A stretch of DNA of 64,000 bases from Crocodylus rhombifer (lineage: Eukaryota > Chordata > Crocodylia > Crocodylidae), in contig JAVSML010024592.1 in NCBI GenBank assembly GCA_038503035.1, forward strand, positions 285,212-349,211, read 5' to 3'. A program made the translations under genes and the position numbers. This document shows positions 36,965-47,098 of this stretch, piece by piece (position 1 is the stretch's first letter; each line of letters opens with the position of its first letter). The notes beneath the pieces were generated by a model, which saw only the letters and a program-made list of their open reading frames with translations, ran no database searches and was not told where the DNA came from.

Positions 36965-37375
36965 TTATTCCAGATTCCCTGCGGGTGACCTCGATTCCAC
37001 AGACATTAAACAAAGTGGAGCGTGACTCGCTGGAGCTGAAATGCGAGGTGTTCAAGAGCACGGCCCAGCACAGCCACCTCTCCATCTCCTGGTACCGACA
37101 GAAAGCAGGCGAGCCTCCTGTGGAAGTGATCTCCCTTAGTCGCGACTTCGTCCTGCGGGCAGGCAGCACCTACTCGCAAAGGCAGGCTACCGGTGACATC
37201 CGTCTAGACAAAGTAGGAGAGACGACATCCAAGCTCACTGTCTACAACCTCCAGCCATCAGACCAGGGCGAGTTCTACTGCGAGGCAGCCGAATGGATCC
37301 AGGATCCTGACGAGTCCTGGTACGCCATGACCCGCAAGCGATCGGAGGGCACCATCATCCATGTCCAGGCCACTG
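36965..37375 (+). CDS. IGSF3: IGSF3 exon encoding Ig-like V-type domain 2 (EWI motif)
   Basis: This exon encodes the second immunoglobulin domain of IGSF3 (EWI-3), a type I plasma-membrane glycoprotein of the tetraspanin-associated EWI family. It is 411 bp (137 codons), starting after TATTGCAG and ending before the donor G|GTCAGT, phase 1 on both sides. The translation begins IPDSLRVTSIPQTLNKVE, has the first V-set cysteine in LELKCEV (37042), tryptophan in ISWYRQK, the LDKVG and SDQGEFYCEAAEW block with the second cysteine at 37279, and EWI (37291-37299) followed by QDPDESWYAMTRKRSEG. EWI in Ig2 defines the family and EWIQDPD-SWYAM is, from memory, nearly identical to human IGSF3, so paralogues PTGFRN, IGSF8 and CD101 are unlikely. 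No N-glycosylation sequon is present. The open frame extends upstream through intron to a Met at 36787, which is not a start codon. Confidence 0.96.
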
Positions 37376-39704
37376 GTCAGTATTTCTGAGGTTTTTTGTT
37401 GATTGGGCAGGTGGCTGGGAGGGGCTGAGGGTATTAGATGGGGAAACACTTACAAGAGATGCCAGTCTGTCTGCCTGTGTATACAGTAGTCTCCTGAGGA
37501 CAGTCATGGAAGTCTTGCTACCAATGTCACTCTTTAGTACTAGACTGGAGGAAGCCATGAAGGATCTTGGGACTTGGCTGCTCCTTTTAGTGCCCACTGG
37601 TTAGGATAGCCTCACAGGTCTCTAGCTCGGTGGAACTGCAAGCAGCCATGCTATAGACAGGTATCTCCAAATTAAGTGGATCAAGTGTGCCGGGATGTGT
37701 CTTAGCGCAGCTGAACCTCTTCATTGGGCAAAATTAATGTCACCCATAGTCCTGGCGTGACAAACAGCAGGGCTGTCTGTTTGATTTTGCTTTGTTCTGC
37801 CATAAAAATTTGTATAGCAGCACAAAGGTGACATCTGATTGCAGGCTATAAGTGGCCTCCGAAATTATCTTCTTTTGCTCGTGGGTAGGACAGGTTAGAT
37901 GTGATATAATGGATCTCCTTTAACTCTGTGGGCTTGGGCACATGGACAGGTTACCATGAAATAAAGTATTTAAAGCACATCAGCTATTCTGCTGTAACTG
38001 CCCATGCTCGTGGCTGTCTAAATGAGAGCTAATCTGAGGTAGTTTGCTGCCCCCTGGCCCTCTACTGACAATGTAGATTAGCTCTCATTTACTGTATGGA
38101 AAAGGTGCACACACAGGCAGTGTACGGTGAGCTGACAGGCTGTAAATCCCTGCCTTTGCTTAGTTCATGGTACCTTGTTAGTGTGCCCAGCATTTTATAC
38201 TGCAGGTGGCATGCCTCTGTGCATTGTCTTGAGGTACTGTCCTCACCCACAGGAGTGCATTTATCTCAGCAGTCAGACTTCGGCTTTACATTAACAATCC
38301 CTTCTACCATTTGTAGTGTCGCCTCCTTTATATTTCTTTCTGGTACTTCTATGGCTTGAGCTAAAGAAAGTGCCTTGAACTGTATGTATGTGCCCCACAG
38401 TGGTCTTCTAGAGTCTGTTGTTGCATAATGCCAGGGTCCACATATAGTGAACTAGGAACCAAAGTATGCTTCAGGAACCAAAGAGGCTTTAAGATGACAT
38501 TGAACCCTGTACTCTAAAGGCTGTGATGCATTTATTTATGATGAAAAGGCTGACTTGATTCCTATGTTGGCCTCCCCAGAAAAGGGCACAGGGTGGCTTA
38601 CAATAACAAGATAGTAATTAAATCAGATAAAATACTAAAATCAAATAGTTCCTGATAAAACAGTTATCTAAACAATAGCCCAAACTTAACCCCACCACTA
38701 AAAGCCTGATAAAACAAGTAGACCTTTCAGTGGCTCTAGAAGATGCCCAGGCTCAGGCTCTGATGGACCTCAAGGAAGAGGAAGCTCCAAAGCTGAGAAG
38801 TGATGATTGAGAATGACTTCCCATGTATTTTTGCTAAATAACCTTGGTGTAAAAATGGTACTTGGAAGAGAATGCTCTCATACAACCTTAGGGATTACAG
38901 TCAAATGTAATGGAGATGGTGGTACCTTAAATAGGGTCTGAGTCTTTTACTATACATGTACTGTACAGGCCTAGAAAAATTAGACGTTAATAGTAACCAC
39001 TGGGAACTGTTGTTTGTGAAGGAGTATGGTTGAGGGCTGCTCTTCCCTTTCTTCTGAAATGGCTGATTTGCCAGAATACTAAGCCTGAGATTTAGCAGAT
39101 ATCTTAAGCACACATTTCAGGACCTGCACCTAACAACTGTATCTTCAGAAAAGGCAGTGAGACTGAATAACGCTGAAAAAATAAATCTGCCAAATTCAAC
39201 AAAGATTTTTATATTGCATGTGAACCATTTGCAAGTCAGATTTTTTCTATGTGCTAGTCTAGGATATGAAAACCTCAATGGACTCTTTCTATCTGGTTTT
39301 ATCAGCAGACCCTGATTTGAAACTGAGCTGACAAAGCTGCTGAAGCATGGAGCACAATAGACCCCTCCAAGTCAGTGTCCCATAACCTTACTGGATCCTC
39401 AGTTTAAAATGCCTATACTGACTTTGAGCTAGGGAGAGTGACTATGGGCTTGTTGCTCACCATCTTACCATATGTGAGCGAGAGACACAAAAGTGCCAGA
39501 TACTCTGAGTAAGAATGGGAGGCAACAGTGCCTACTGAATTAAAATAAGAGTAATGCCCACTTCCAACAATGTCATAAAGACGAGCTGGCATCTGTACAG
39601 TTTCACATGAGGGGTAAGTGGTGTTGGATTACTTTTCGGAGTCACTCTTCTGACCATAGCAGTGTTGTGGTGACATGGGTGTGTATGGGTCCTTGTCTCC
39701 CCAG
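37376..39704 (+). other. IGSF3: IGSF3 intron between Ig2 and Ig3 exons (2,329 bp)
   Basis: Phase 1 intron with donor GTCAGT and acceptor TTGTCTCCCCAG. It contains a 17-bp inverted repeat at 38,019-38,091. A stretch around 38,550-38,740 resembles a diverged interspersed repeat (GGGTGGCTTACAATAACAAG), but I cannot name it. No other gene was seen inside. Confidence 0.9.
38019..38091. repeat. Perfect 17-bp inverted repeat with 39-bp loop
   Basis: TAAATGAGAGCTAATCT at 38019-38035 is the exact reverse complement of 38075-38091. The loop contains TTTGCTGCCCCCTGGCCCTC, which partly resembles the reverse CTCF core (GCGCCCCCTGGTGG). The hairpin is certain from the bases; any function is inference. Confidence 0.8.
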
Positions 39705-40094
39705 ATAAAGAGTTCAGTGTCCGACTGGAGACGGAGAAGCGGACATATACAGTGGGTGAGCCAGTGGAGTTCAGGTGCATCCTGGAAGCACAGAACGTTC
39801 CTGAGCGGTACTTCTCCATCTCCTGGGCCTTTAACAGCTCCCTGATTGCCAGCCTTGGGCCCAATGCGGTGCCTGTGCTCAACAATGACTTTGCCCAGCG
39901 TGAGGCCCTAGGGCAGCTCAAGGTGGCCAAGGAGAGCGACAATGTCTTTGTTCTGAAGATCTACCGTCTCCGCCTGGAGGACAGTGGCAAATACAACTGC
40001 CGGGTGACTGAGCGGGAAAAAACCGTGACTGGGGACTTCATTGATAAGGAGAGCAAGAGACCAAAGAACACACCCATCCTGGTCCTGCCCCTCA
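39705..40094 (+). CDS. IGSF3: IGSF3 exon encoding Ig-like V-type domain 3
   Basis: The exon is 390 bp (130 codons), phase 1-1, between acceptor CTCCCCAG and donor A|GTAAGT. With the last base of the previous exon it begins DKEFSVRLETEKR, then VGEPVEFRCILEAQNVPERY with the first cysteine, SWAFNSS with the core tryptophan, and LRLEDSGKYNCRVTEREKTV with the second cysteine. It ends FIDKESKRPKNTPILVLPL. One N-glycosylation sequon, NSS, lies at 39833. From memory this block is the most conserved part of IGSF3, with only scattered substitutions against human, and it has no equivalent wording in PTGFRN. The domain is extracellular and would sit between Ig2 and Ig4. Confidence 0.97.
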
Positions 40095-41833
40095 GTAAGT
40101 AGAGAAAGGGCATCTGTGGGGTGCTGAGTTGTGCTCAACCAAAGCTGGATTTTAGCAGGAGGAAACACTAATCCCTGCTTGGAAAATTATTAGAGTTAAA
40201 AGCCCATAAGGGAAAACTTTTGTTGGGGAAGAGCCATAGTTCCTGGGCTGGAAAAAATGGTCCTAACCTTGGTAATGTGTCTGGTTGATACTAGGGATGA
40301 GAGTTTGGGATTTTTGCTAAGGCAGGGCCAGGGGGAATCTGGCATTATTCCTGCCCAACTCTCCTCACTTTCTGTTGCAGGGAGCTAGGAGCTTTAAGTT
40401 GCTAATCCTCCTTGCAAAACTTTTAACAGGGAGAGCTGCTAGCCTGACAGTGGTTGCTGGCTCATCTTGGAAGCAGCCTGCATGCTGAAATGTTTCAGTG
40501 GCTGCTTTTGCACTGCTGTCTGGCGGCTCCTGCAGAGTTATCTCAGAAGTTCTTCTTAATCAGAGGGGTTGTACTCCAGGCTTCAAAGAACCAGTGATTG
40601 CATTCCCCCATGCCAAGATTCATGCATCAGCATAGGGACTTAACTCAAACCTTGGGTGTTTCGCTCAGCCAACGCTGGTGAGAATATTCTTGTCTGCCCC
40701 CTATTTGCATGCCTTTCAAGTTTCTCAAGGAGATGTGGCACATGCAGGAACAACAGGGTGAGATGAGGCAGACCTTTGATTCATTCGTTCTTTTTTGTCT
40801 CGCTGTTTCTCTCTAACCCCAGTAACCTAGCCATAACAAGCTACACAAGTATGGTTCAAGTTAGCCTAACGATAAGTATTGACCAAACAAAGGAATAACT
40901 GAGAGAGGATTTTGTGTAATATTGTCCTTCCGTTCATTAACTTCGCAGTGAAATATGGTCTGTTGCGAAGCCGTTTCTTCCCTTTTTCCTGAAGTAAAGG
41001 GACAGATGTAATTCTTCGGTTGCTTAGTGCAGTCTCTCTCATTCATTTGGGATTAAAAATTACATTAGCCAGAAGCCCTGCACTGGATGGCTGCCTTAAA
41101 AGGCAGCACTTCTTGACCAAAGAACTATGACACATAGCATATGTTGAGATCTCATAAACCTCTAGCTTTGGAAACTGCAGAATGTGACTTCTTTAAATCA
41201 AAAGTTGCTGAGATTCCACAATCCCCATGGAAGACAGAGGGGTTAGCAGTGCTCAGCACATCTGAAAATTAAGCCTTTACAATTTTGTCTCTGGAAAGTT
41301 CAAAATCCTAGTTTTCTGCTGATATAAATCACTGGTAGCTAACACTAGTATTATTAGTAGTAACAGAGGCTCGTGAGATCTCCTGCTAACATTGTATAGG
41401 AGTTGGAAATGGCAAAATGGTAATCAGGATTATGTGACTGAACGTCTATTGGATTGGAAGTTTTTTGGCAGAACCAGTTGTTATCAGCTTTATACATCAC
41501 CAGCAGCAACACACCTACTTTCAGAACCAGTTGTTTTCTGAGATACTATCCTGGGCCTGTGACTGTAAAACGGTTTGGCTTTTCACGAGCAGTGGCAGGA
41601 CAGATTTTCAGTCTGACATGGATCTTTCTTGTGCACCAAGATCCCAGTGGCAACATGCTAGCCACAGACCCACTTTGCATTTTTGCATACATAAGTTATA
41701 TGTGCACATATCCAATGTGTGTGCGGTTTTCTGCACCTGACCTTGGAAAAAGTCTCTGTCCACCTTGTATACTGAAAAGTGCCAAATCTTGTCATCGCCT
41801 GTGTGCATACACATTTCTCTCCTGTCTCTCTAG
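40095..41833 (+). other. IGSF3: IGSF3 intron between Ig3 and Ig4 exons (1,739 bp)
   Basis: Phase 1 intron, donor GTAAGT, acceptor CCTGTCTCTCTAG. A 177-codon open frame at 41,454-41,987 runs from intron into the next exon in a wrong frame and is not coding. No repeat was clearly recognised. Confidence 0.92.
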
Positions 41834-42235
41834 AGACCAGCATCTCTGTGGAGGTGACCAGCAACGCCAGCAATGTCCTGGAGGGGGAGAGCCTGCGCTT
41901 TGGCTGCAACGTGCGCTCAGGATTTGGGGCCCAAAGTCGCCTCTCAGTCACTTGGCAACTCGTGGACAAGCAGAACCGGCGCAGTGAAATTGTGCGACTG
42001 GATCGGGATGGCACACTGCAACCAGGCCCCTCTTACACAGAGCGCAGCAGCTTTGGGGGCATCCAGATGGAGCAGGTGCGGCCTGGATCCTTCACTCTGG
42101 AGATCTTCAACAGTGTGAAGGCAGACGAAGGCCACTATGAGTGCCGTGTGACTGAGTGGACGCGGATGCTGGACGGGGAGTGGCAGATGGTGGGGGAACG
42201 GCACACGAGCATGCCTGTATCCATCACTGCTCTGG
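41834..42235 (+). CDS. IGSF3: IGSF3 exon encoding Ig-like V-type domain 4
   Basis: The exon is 402 bp (134 codons), phase 1-1. The acceptor is TCTCTAG followed by AGACC; choosing AG at 41832-41833 preserves the frame (K-TSISVEVTSNASNVLEG), while the next AG two bases on would break it. Features in order: sequon NAS at 41863, first cysteine in LRFGCNVRSG, SVTWQLVDKQNRRSE with the core tryptophan, LDRDGTLQPG, SSFGGIQMEQV, and DEGHYECRVTEWTR with the second cysteine. It ends VGERHTSMPVSITAL before donor G|GTGAGT. The DRDG and FGGIQMEQV phrases match IGSF3 as I know it. The domain is extracellular. No frame break or missing key residue was found. Confidence 0.97.
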
Positions 42236-45200
42236 GTGAGTAACGGAGGTGCCGTGGCACCTGTACAGTGTGACCCAGCATGTCCTTCCAGCTCTCTAAG
42301 GGATTCATTGAGGACGACTAGTCCAGCCTGTTGGAAAGGAGTCTCAGACCCTCCTGCCTGTTCTGTGGAGCTCTAGAAATAGTCTCTAAAGTATTGATTC
42401 TCAGTTGATTCTCAGGGTGCTGGGGGCACCTTGGGGCTCTGAGATCTTGGAAGGTTGCCAGAAGGTGTGTGAGGAGATAAGTAGTGCAGGCTCAGGCTTG
42501 TCTCTTCCTGGCCACTGCCCTCTGGAAGGAGGTAAGCACTGTAATAAATAAATTCTTTTTTTAAATGGGGTTCCAGTCAGTTCACAGAAGTTTATGGAGG
42601 GCTGCCTTAAGATAAACCAGGGGTGCCTGGGGTCTAAAAAGGTTAAGAACCATGGAGCTAGAGTGGAGGGCAGTGATCCCAACATGCTTTTAATAGGTGC
42701 ATCCTCCTTACCATGCCAGCAGGCATTGCAGTGGTAGCTTTGCTGGAGAAATGCAGCCTCTCATTCAGACTGGTGTCAAGAAAAAGGGGTGGGTAGTAGG
42801 ATTGTTAACTGTTCTCCTGTGGCACCTTAGGCCTCATGGCATCTCTGTGGACCAGATGAATACTGTTTCCACTCTCTAGGTTGGGTAAGTGAATCAGAGA
42901 GAGGCTGAGGATCGGACTCTCAGAAATTCAGAGAGCCTGCAAGTCTAGCAGAAGTCCACAAGAGCTGCAGGCTGGACATGTGCAACTAGCCAGAGGCCAC
43001 GCAGGGAGACTGTTATTTGCACTGGCATTATATCCATGAGCCCTGGCTGCTGGTGCCCTATTCTAACAGTGAAGAGGGTCCCTCTCTTTTAAATACAGTA
43101 AACTACATCAGTTTAGAGGAAGGCATTTGGAGAACTGCATAAGTTGCAAATTAGACTCGACTAGCCGCAGTTTTGCTATATTAAGTCCTGGACCAGTGCC
43201 CAAACGCTTTGGATGAGTGAAGAACCAGTCACTGTTCTTGAAAGCCTGATAATTTTGTAAAATGCTAGAGCTATAAACAATTGGTATGTGCTGCTGGAAA
43301 GCTGAGGTAGATTTTCAGCTTTCCACTGCTTACACAGTATTTATCATGAGTTCTGGCAAGATGTGAGAGATCAGATTTTAAAATTATATCATATCCTGAT
43401 TAGCATTTTGCTTCCTCCGCCTCCTTCCCTTCAATTCTGACCTGATTTTAGAGGGTAGTTCGTCTTGAGCTGGAAATCATTGCTTTATGCCATCTAAAAG
43501 TAGGTAGGAATCCTAAATTTCAAAGAATGAAAGCCAGATTCTAAGCTGGTGTAAATCAGAACAGCCCCTCTGATGTTGGTGGAATTTCATATAGTATAAA
43601 TCAGCCTAGCTCTGTCCTTTAATCTGTATCTTTTGTAGCTTTGTGAGGCAGGCAGCTAAACTCATTTCAAAATTGAAGGTTGGGGCATGGAATGGAAGCA
43701 AAGGCGGTTCTTGGAGTGGTTAGCTTCTAAATGGTCTCATTCGTTCTTTCTTGTTAGCAGTTAGCTGGGTGAAACTTCCCAGTAGTTCCAGAAAATATAA
43801 ATAAAAGGTACCCATCCTTCCACCACAGTTCCCTGTCCCAGCAATGTCTCAGCAATTCCTGAGGGTACAAACAGTTTGCATTTATAACTAAGAGGAGCTA
43901 CAGAGCTCAATCAAATTTAGTGGAGAAAACATCGAACCTTCTGTGCAGAGCTTGATATTTTTTTTCAACTCGATGTTTTTGAAGTGTTTTGAGATGCTAA
44001 AAAGAAGGTGCTAAAAAAAGGGCAGGAACTCATTGCTGTGGAAAATGCTGCAGAAAATACTGCAGTCAGTTTGATGAAATCCACGTTCATATCTGCACAA
44101 ATTAAGGTCTTGTGACCTGCTAGAGTCTCAAACATTTTAGCTAAACCAGTATAAATGATGGTAACATCATTTAACAGCATTTTAGCTAAACCTTTCAAAG
44201 TGCTGGTTCCATAAGCAAGCAAAAATCAGAGGCCATATCTGATGCCAGAGATATCAGAAGCTTTTTTGTATTCAAGGGTCTGAGGTAGCCGAAGAGTTCA
44301 CTTGGGAAATGACTACCTTGTGATGCGTATGTTGATGGAACAAAGTGCAGAGCACTTCTGGAGTCAGGCTAGTAAGTCATCTCCTGGCCAGGATCAACTT
44401 GTTTTGGCATAAGTGTGGGGAAAGCCTGCACAGAGTTTCCAGCAATATGCATGGCTTGCTTCAGTGCCTTTTGTATCTACCAATTTGTTTAAAAAAAAAA
44501 AGTTTATTCCCCTGTTTAACCAGGGTTGTGCCCCTTTAATCCAGAACTGACAAACAAATCAAACATGCTGGCTTCTGTGAGTACATCTGGAGAGTTGAGG
44601 GCCTGAGAACTTAAATCTGGTTCCTGTGTGGTCATCAAGAAAAGTCCTTTCATACTTCACAAAACTATCTTGTCCTGAGGAGGCAATTCAGCCAGACTTA
44701 GGCTTACAGTCTCTGCTCTGAACAGGGACTGACAGCATGTTTTCCTGGGGAAAAAATGGGTGCTGTTGTGTCTGCTAGAACTCCTCCAGTGATAAGGTGC
44801 AGAGATCTTGCAATGGGCAACTAATATGGTACCTTTTCCTGTCATGGATACTCATTGAACACATTTCCAGAGTCTTTGCTTCCCAAGATTAACCTATTTT
44901 TTTTCAGTCGTTACATGGCCCAGACCTCTGCTAGAACAACATCAGCAAGCTGGGTTCTTGAGGTCATTTTGATGAAGTGGCCTCATGCTAGAGGAGATTT
45001 TTCTCTTCCATTTAGGGCTTCAGGTGTTATCTTTCCACCTACTGGGAGCCAAATAACCTTTCTGTAGCCAGTTTGGGAATTGCCTATCCAGACTCTTGCT
45101 ATTGTTATGTGTTTGCTTTCAAGTACCGTTTGACATTTTAACTTCTAATGTGACTTGACAATCAGGAACTGGGAGAGTCAATGACATGTGACAGTCCCAT

Positions 45201-45327
45201 TATTCCTGGGCCATACTTGGAGAATCACTGCTCAGACCATTGCCTATTAACTGCTTTGTGGCAGGCCTCATCTTGCAGAGCTTTGCCAATTCTCTGAAGC
45301 CTTCCTTTTGTTTCTCTTTTTCTTCAG
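42236..45327 (+). other. IGSF3: IGSF3 intron between Ig4 and Ig5 exons (3,092 bp)
   Basis: Phase 1 intron, donor GTGAGT, acceptor TTCTCTTTTTCTTCAG. It holds a probable hAT-like remnant at about 42,392-42,655 and a small duplicated word ATTTTAGCTAAACC at about 44,134 and 44,182 flanking the hairpin AAATGATGGTAACATCATTT. No other gene was recognised. Confidence 0.92.
42392..42655. mobile_element. Probable hAT-like MITE remnant
   Basis: The left side has TGATTCTCAGTTGATTCTCA then GGGTGCTGGGGGCACCTTGG. The right side has CAGGGGTGCCTGGGGTCTAA then AAAGGTTAAGAACCATG. The latter is the reverse complement of a CATGGTTCTTAACCTTTTTAG-type hAT terminus. The left terminus is eroded and no target duplication could be fixed, so the limits are approximate. 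Confidence 0.5.
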
Positions 45328-45732
45328 AGGCTGGTTTTGCTGTCACAGCCATATCCCGCACTCCTGGGGTGACCTACAATGAGTCATTTGACCTACAGTG
45401 CATCATCAAGCCACACTACCCATCCTGGGTCCCTGTCTCAGTGACATGGCGGTTCCAGCCAGCGGGCAGCACAGAATTCCACGACCTGGTGACCTTCACT
45501 CGGGATGGCGGGGTCCAGTGGGGAGAGAGATACATGGGTTTCCGGACCCGCACTGCCATCGAAAAAGCAGAGTCTAGCAATAACGTGCGCCTCAGCATCA
45601 GCCGTGCCAGCGACACGGAGGCGGGGAAATACCAGTGCGTGGCTGAACTGTGGCGGAAGAACTACAACAGCAGCTGGACGCGACTGGCTGACAGAATCTC
45701 TAACCTTCTAGAGATCAGAGTCCTGCGGCCAG
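45328..45732 (+). CDS. IGSF3: IGSF3 exon encoding Ig-like V-type domain 5
   Basis: The exon is 405 bp (135 codons), phase 1-1, between acceptor TCTTCAG and donor G|GTAAGC. With the preceding base it reads EAGFAVTAISRTPGVTYNES, then FDLQCIIKPHYPSW with the first cysteine, VSVTWRFQPAGS with the core tryptophan, LVTFTRDGGVQWGERY, FRTRTAIEKAESSNNVRLSI, and TEAGKYQCVAELWRKNYNSS with the second cysteine. It ends NLLEIRVLRP. Sequons are NES (45378) and NSS (45666). The wording matches IGSF3 closely from memory. The frame remains open past the donor to 45935, but the consensus splice site and loss of similarity mark the exon end at 45732. The next exon should start in phase 1 with Ig6, which is not in this window. 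Confidence 0.97.
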
Positions 45733-46771
45733 GTAAGCGTCTTGATGCTGCATCCTGCGGGTGGTGCAGGAAATCGAACATCCAGCACTTTTATCTTTCA
45801 AGCCAAGCCAAGTTACTGTTGGCCTGGATCCATCTGCATTATGGATGTTTCCTCTGGGTGGAGGGTGGCATTTATATTGTCTTGTCTGTCATCTGTCTTG
45901 CAAGGAAAAGATGCTCGAAACCTGTACAGCACTAATGTAAGTGGCAGATACTGTGCTCTTCCTGGTAGGCTTGTGAATGCAACAAATGGAGCTCTGAAGG
46001 CAGTTGACATTTACTGGTAAGAGTTGTATCTAGTACAACAGTAGCAGGAGGCTGTGGGTCAGGACATCAGTGGGATGGGCATGACAATGTAAAGGGATGG
46101 TATGGAGAGCCTGGGCCTGTGCTGCTTCTGGCTTTTCACTGTACATTCAGAATTCATGAAAGTAAAAGGACTAAATTCACTTTCTGGCTAAAATTCCCAA
46201 AGGGAAGAGACGAAACCCCCTGAAAATATGCTTGTAGCTCCAGAAAAGTCCTTCGGAAAGTATGTAAAAGAACAGGTATGACTACACAGAAGGCCAGCAA
46301 GAACTACTGACATTGCTGTCTTCTTATTTACACTTAAAGAAAAAGCCACCTCTGATCTGCAAATTGCTCACGTTGCTATTCCTACTTCTCAGGGGTACAC
46401 ATCCTCCCTCCTTTTATTCCCCACCTGTTGCATCTCTTCCTGTACCTTAAACCCTACTCCTGGATCTTTCCACCACTGCTAGTAACTGTCAAGTTATCAT
46501 AGCATTGCACACACTCTGTTGCAAGCCCTCACATCTCTGTGAGTAATGCTCTTCCTGGTAATGTGTTGCCTCTGTATCTTTGCAAGAGGTTTTCAGAAGT
46601 GCGTTTGGGATATCCACCCTCTGAGTGTTACACTGCTGGACACTCAGTTGGAAGTGCTGATTTTCAAAAATGCAAGGCACCTACACTCAGGAAGTCAGGC
46701 TTTTTCAAGTTGGACCCCTGTACTCCTCTCGTCACTAGTCAGTTCTGAAAAATGTGGCTCATGTTAGGCTT

Positions 46772-47098
46772 TTAGGGCACCGATACACATGCAGCAAGGC
46801 TGCTCCAGTGCACTGTAATTACTGCACATCAGAGCAGACTCGATCACATCTGCTAGAGCATGGTAATTACTGCACTCCAGCAGATTCCAGCATCATGTGT
46901 ATCAGCATCCTTGTGCTGAAAAGTGGCAGCAGGGGTGCTTTAACTAAGCTTGTTTGACGAGCTGTAGTTAAAATGCCCCCACCACCATTTTTCGGCACAG
47001 GGATGCTGATACACATGACACTTTTGGAGCTGAGACCTTTCCAAGAGCCACTCTAATTAAAGTGCCCTCCTTCCTGAAGCACATGTATAAACACCCTA
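46772..47098. mobile_element. Palindromic MITE-like repeat, about 330 bp
   Basis: Arms 46893-46926 and 46985-47018 pair at 31 of 34 positions (core ATGTGTATCAGCATCC), and the loop itself pairs through GGTGCTTTAACTA and TAGTTAAAATGCCCC. The outer ends AGGGCACCGATACACATGC and GCACATGTATAAACACCCT are imperfect inverted copies. Non-coding, so non-autonomous. The terminal TAGGGTGTTTATACATGTGC type is, as far as I know, common in crocodilian DNA. No clean target duplication was seen. Confidence 0.7.

Noticed and set aside
41454..41987. 177-codon open frame overlapping the Ig4 exon
   Set aside because: It is in a different frame from the Ig4 coding sequence and starts in intron; a shadow of the real exon.
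45733..45935. Extension of the Ig5 reading frame beyond the donor
   Set aside because: A consensus GTAAGC donor lies at 45733 and IGSF3-like sequence ends exactly there; the following residues have no similarity to Ig6.
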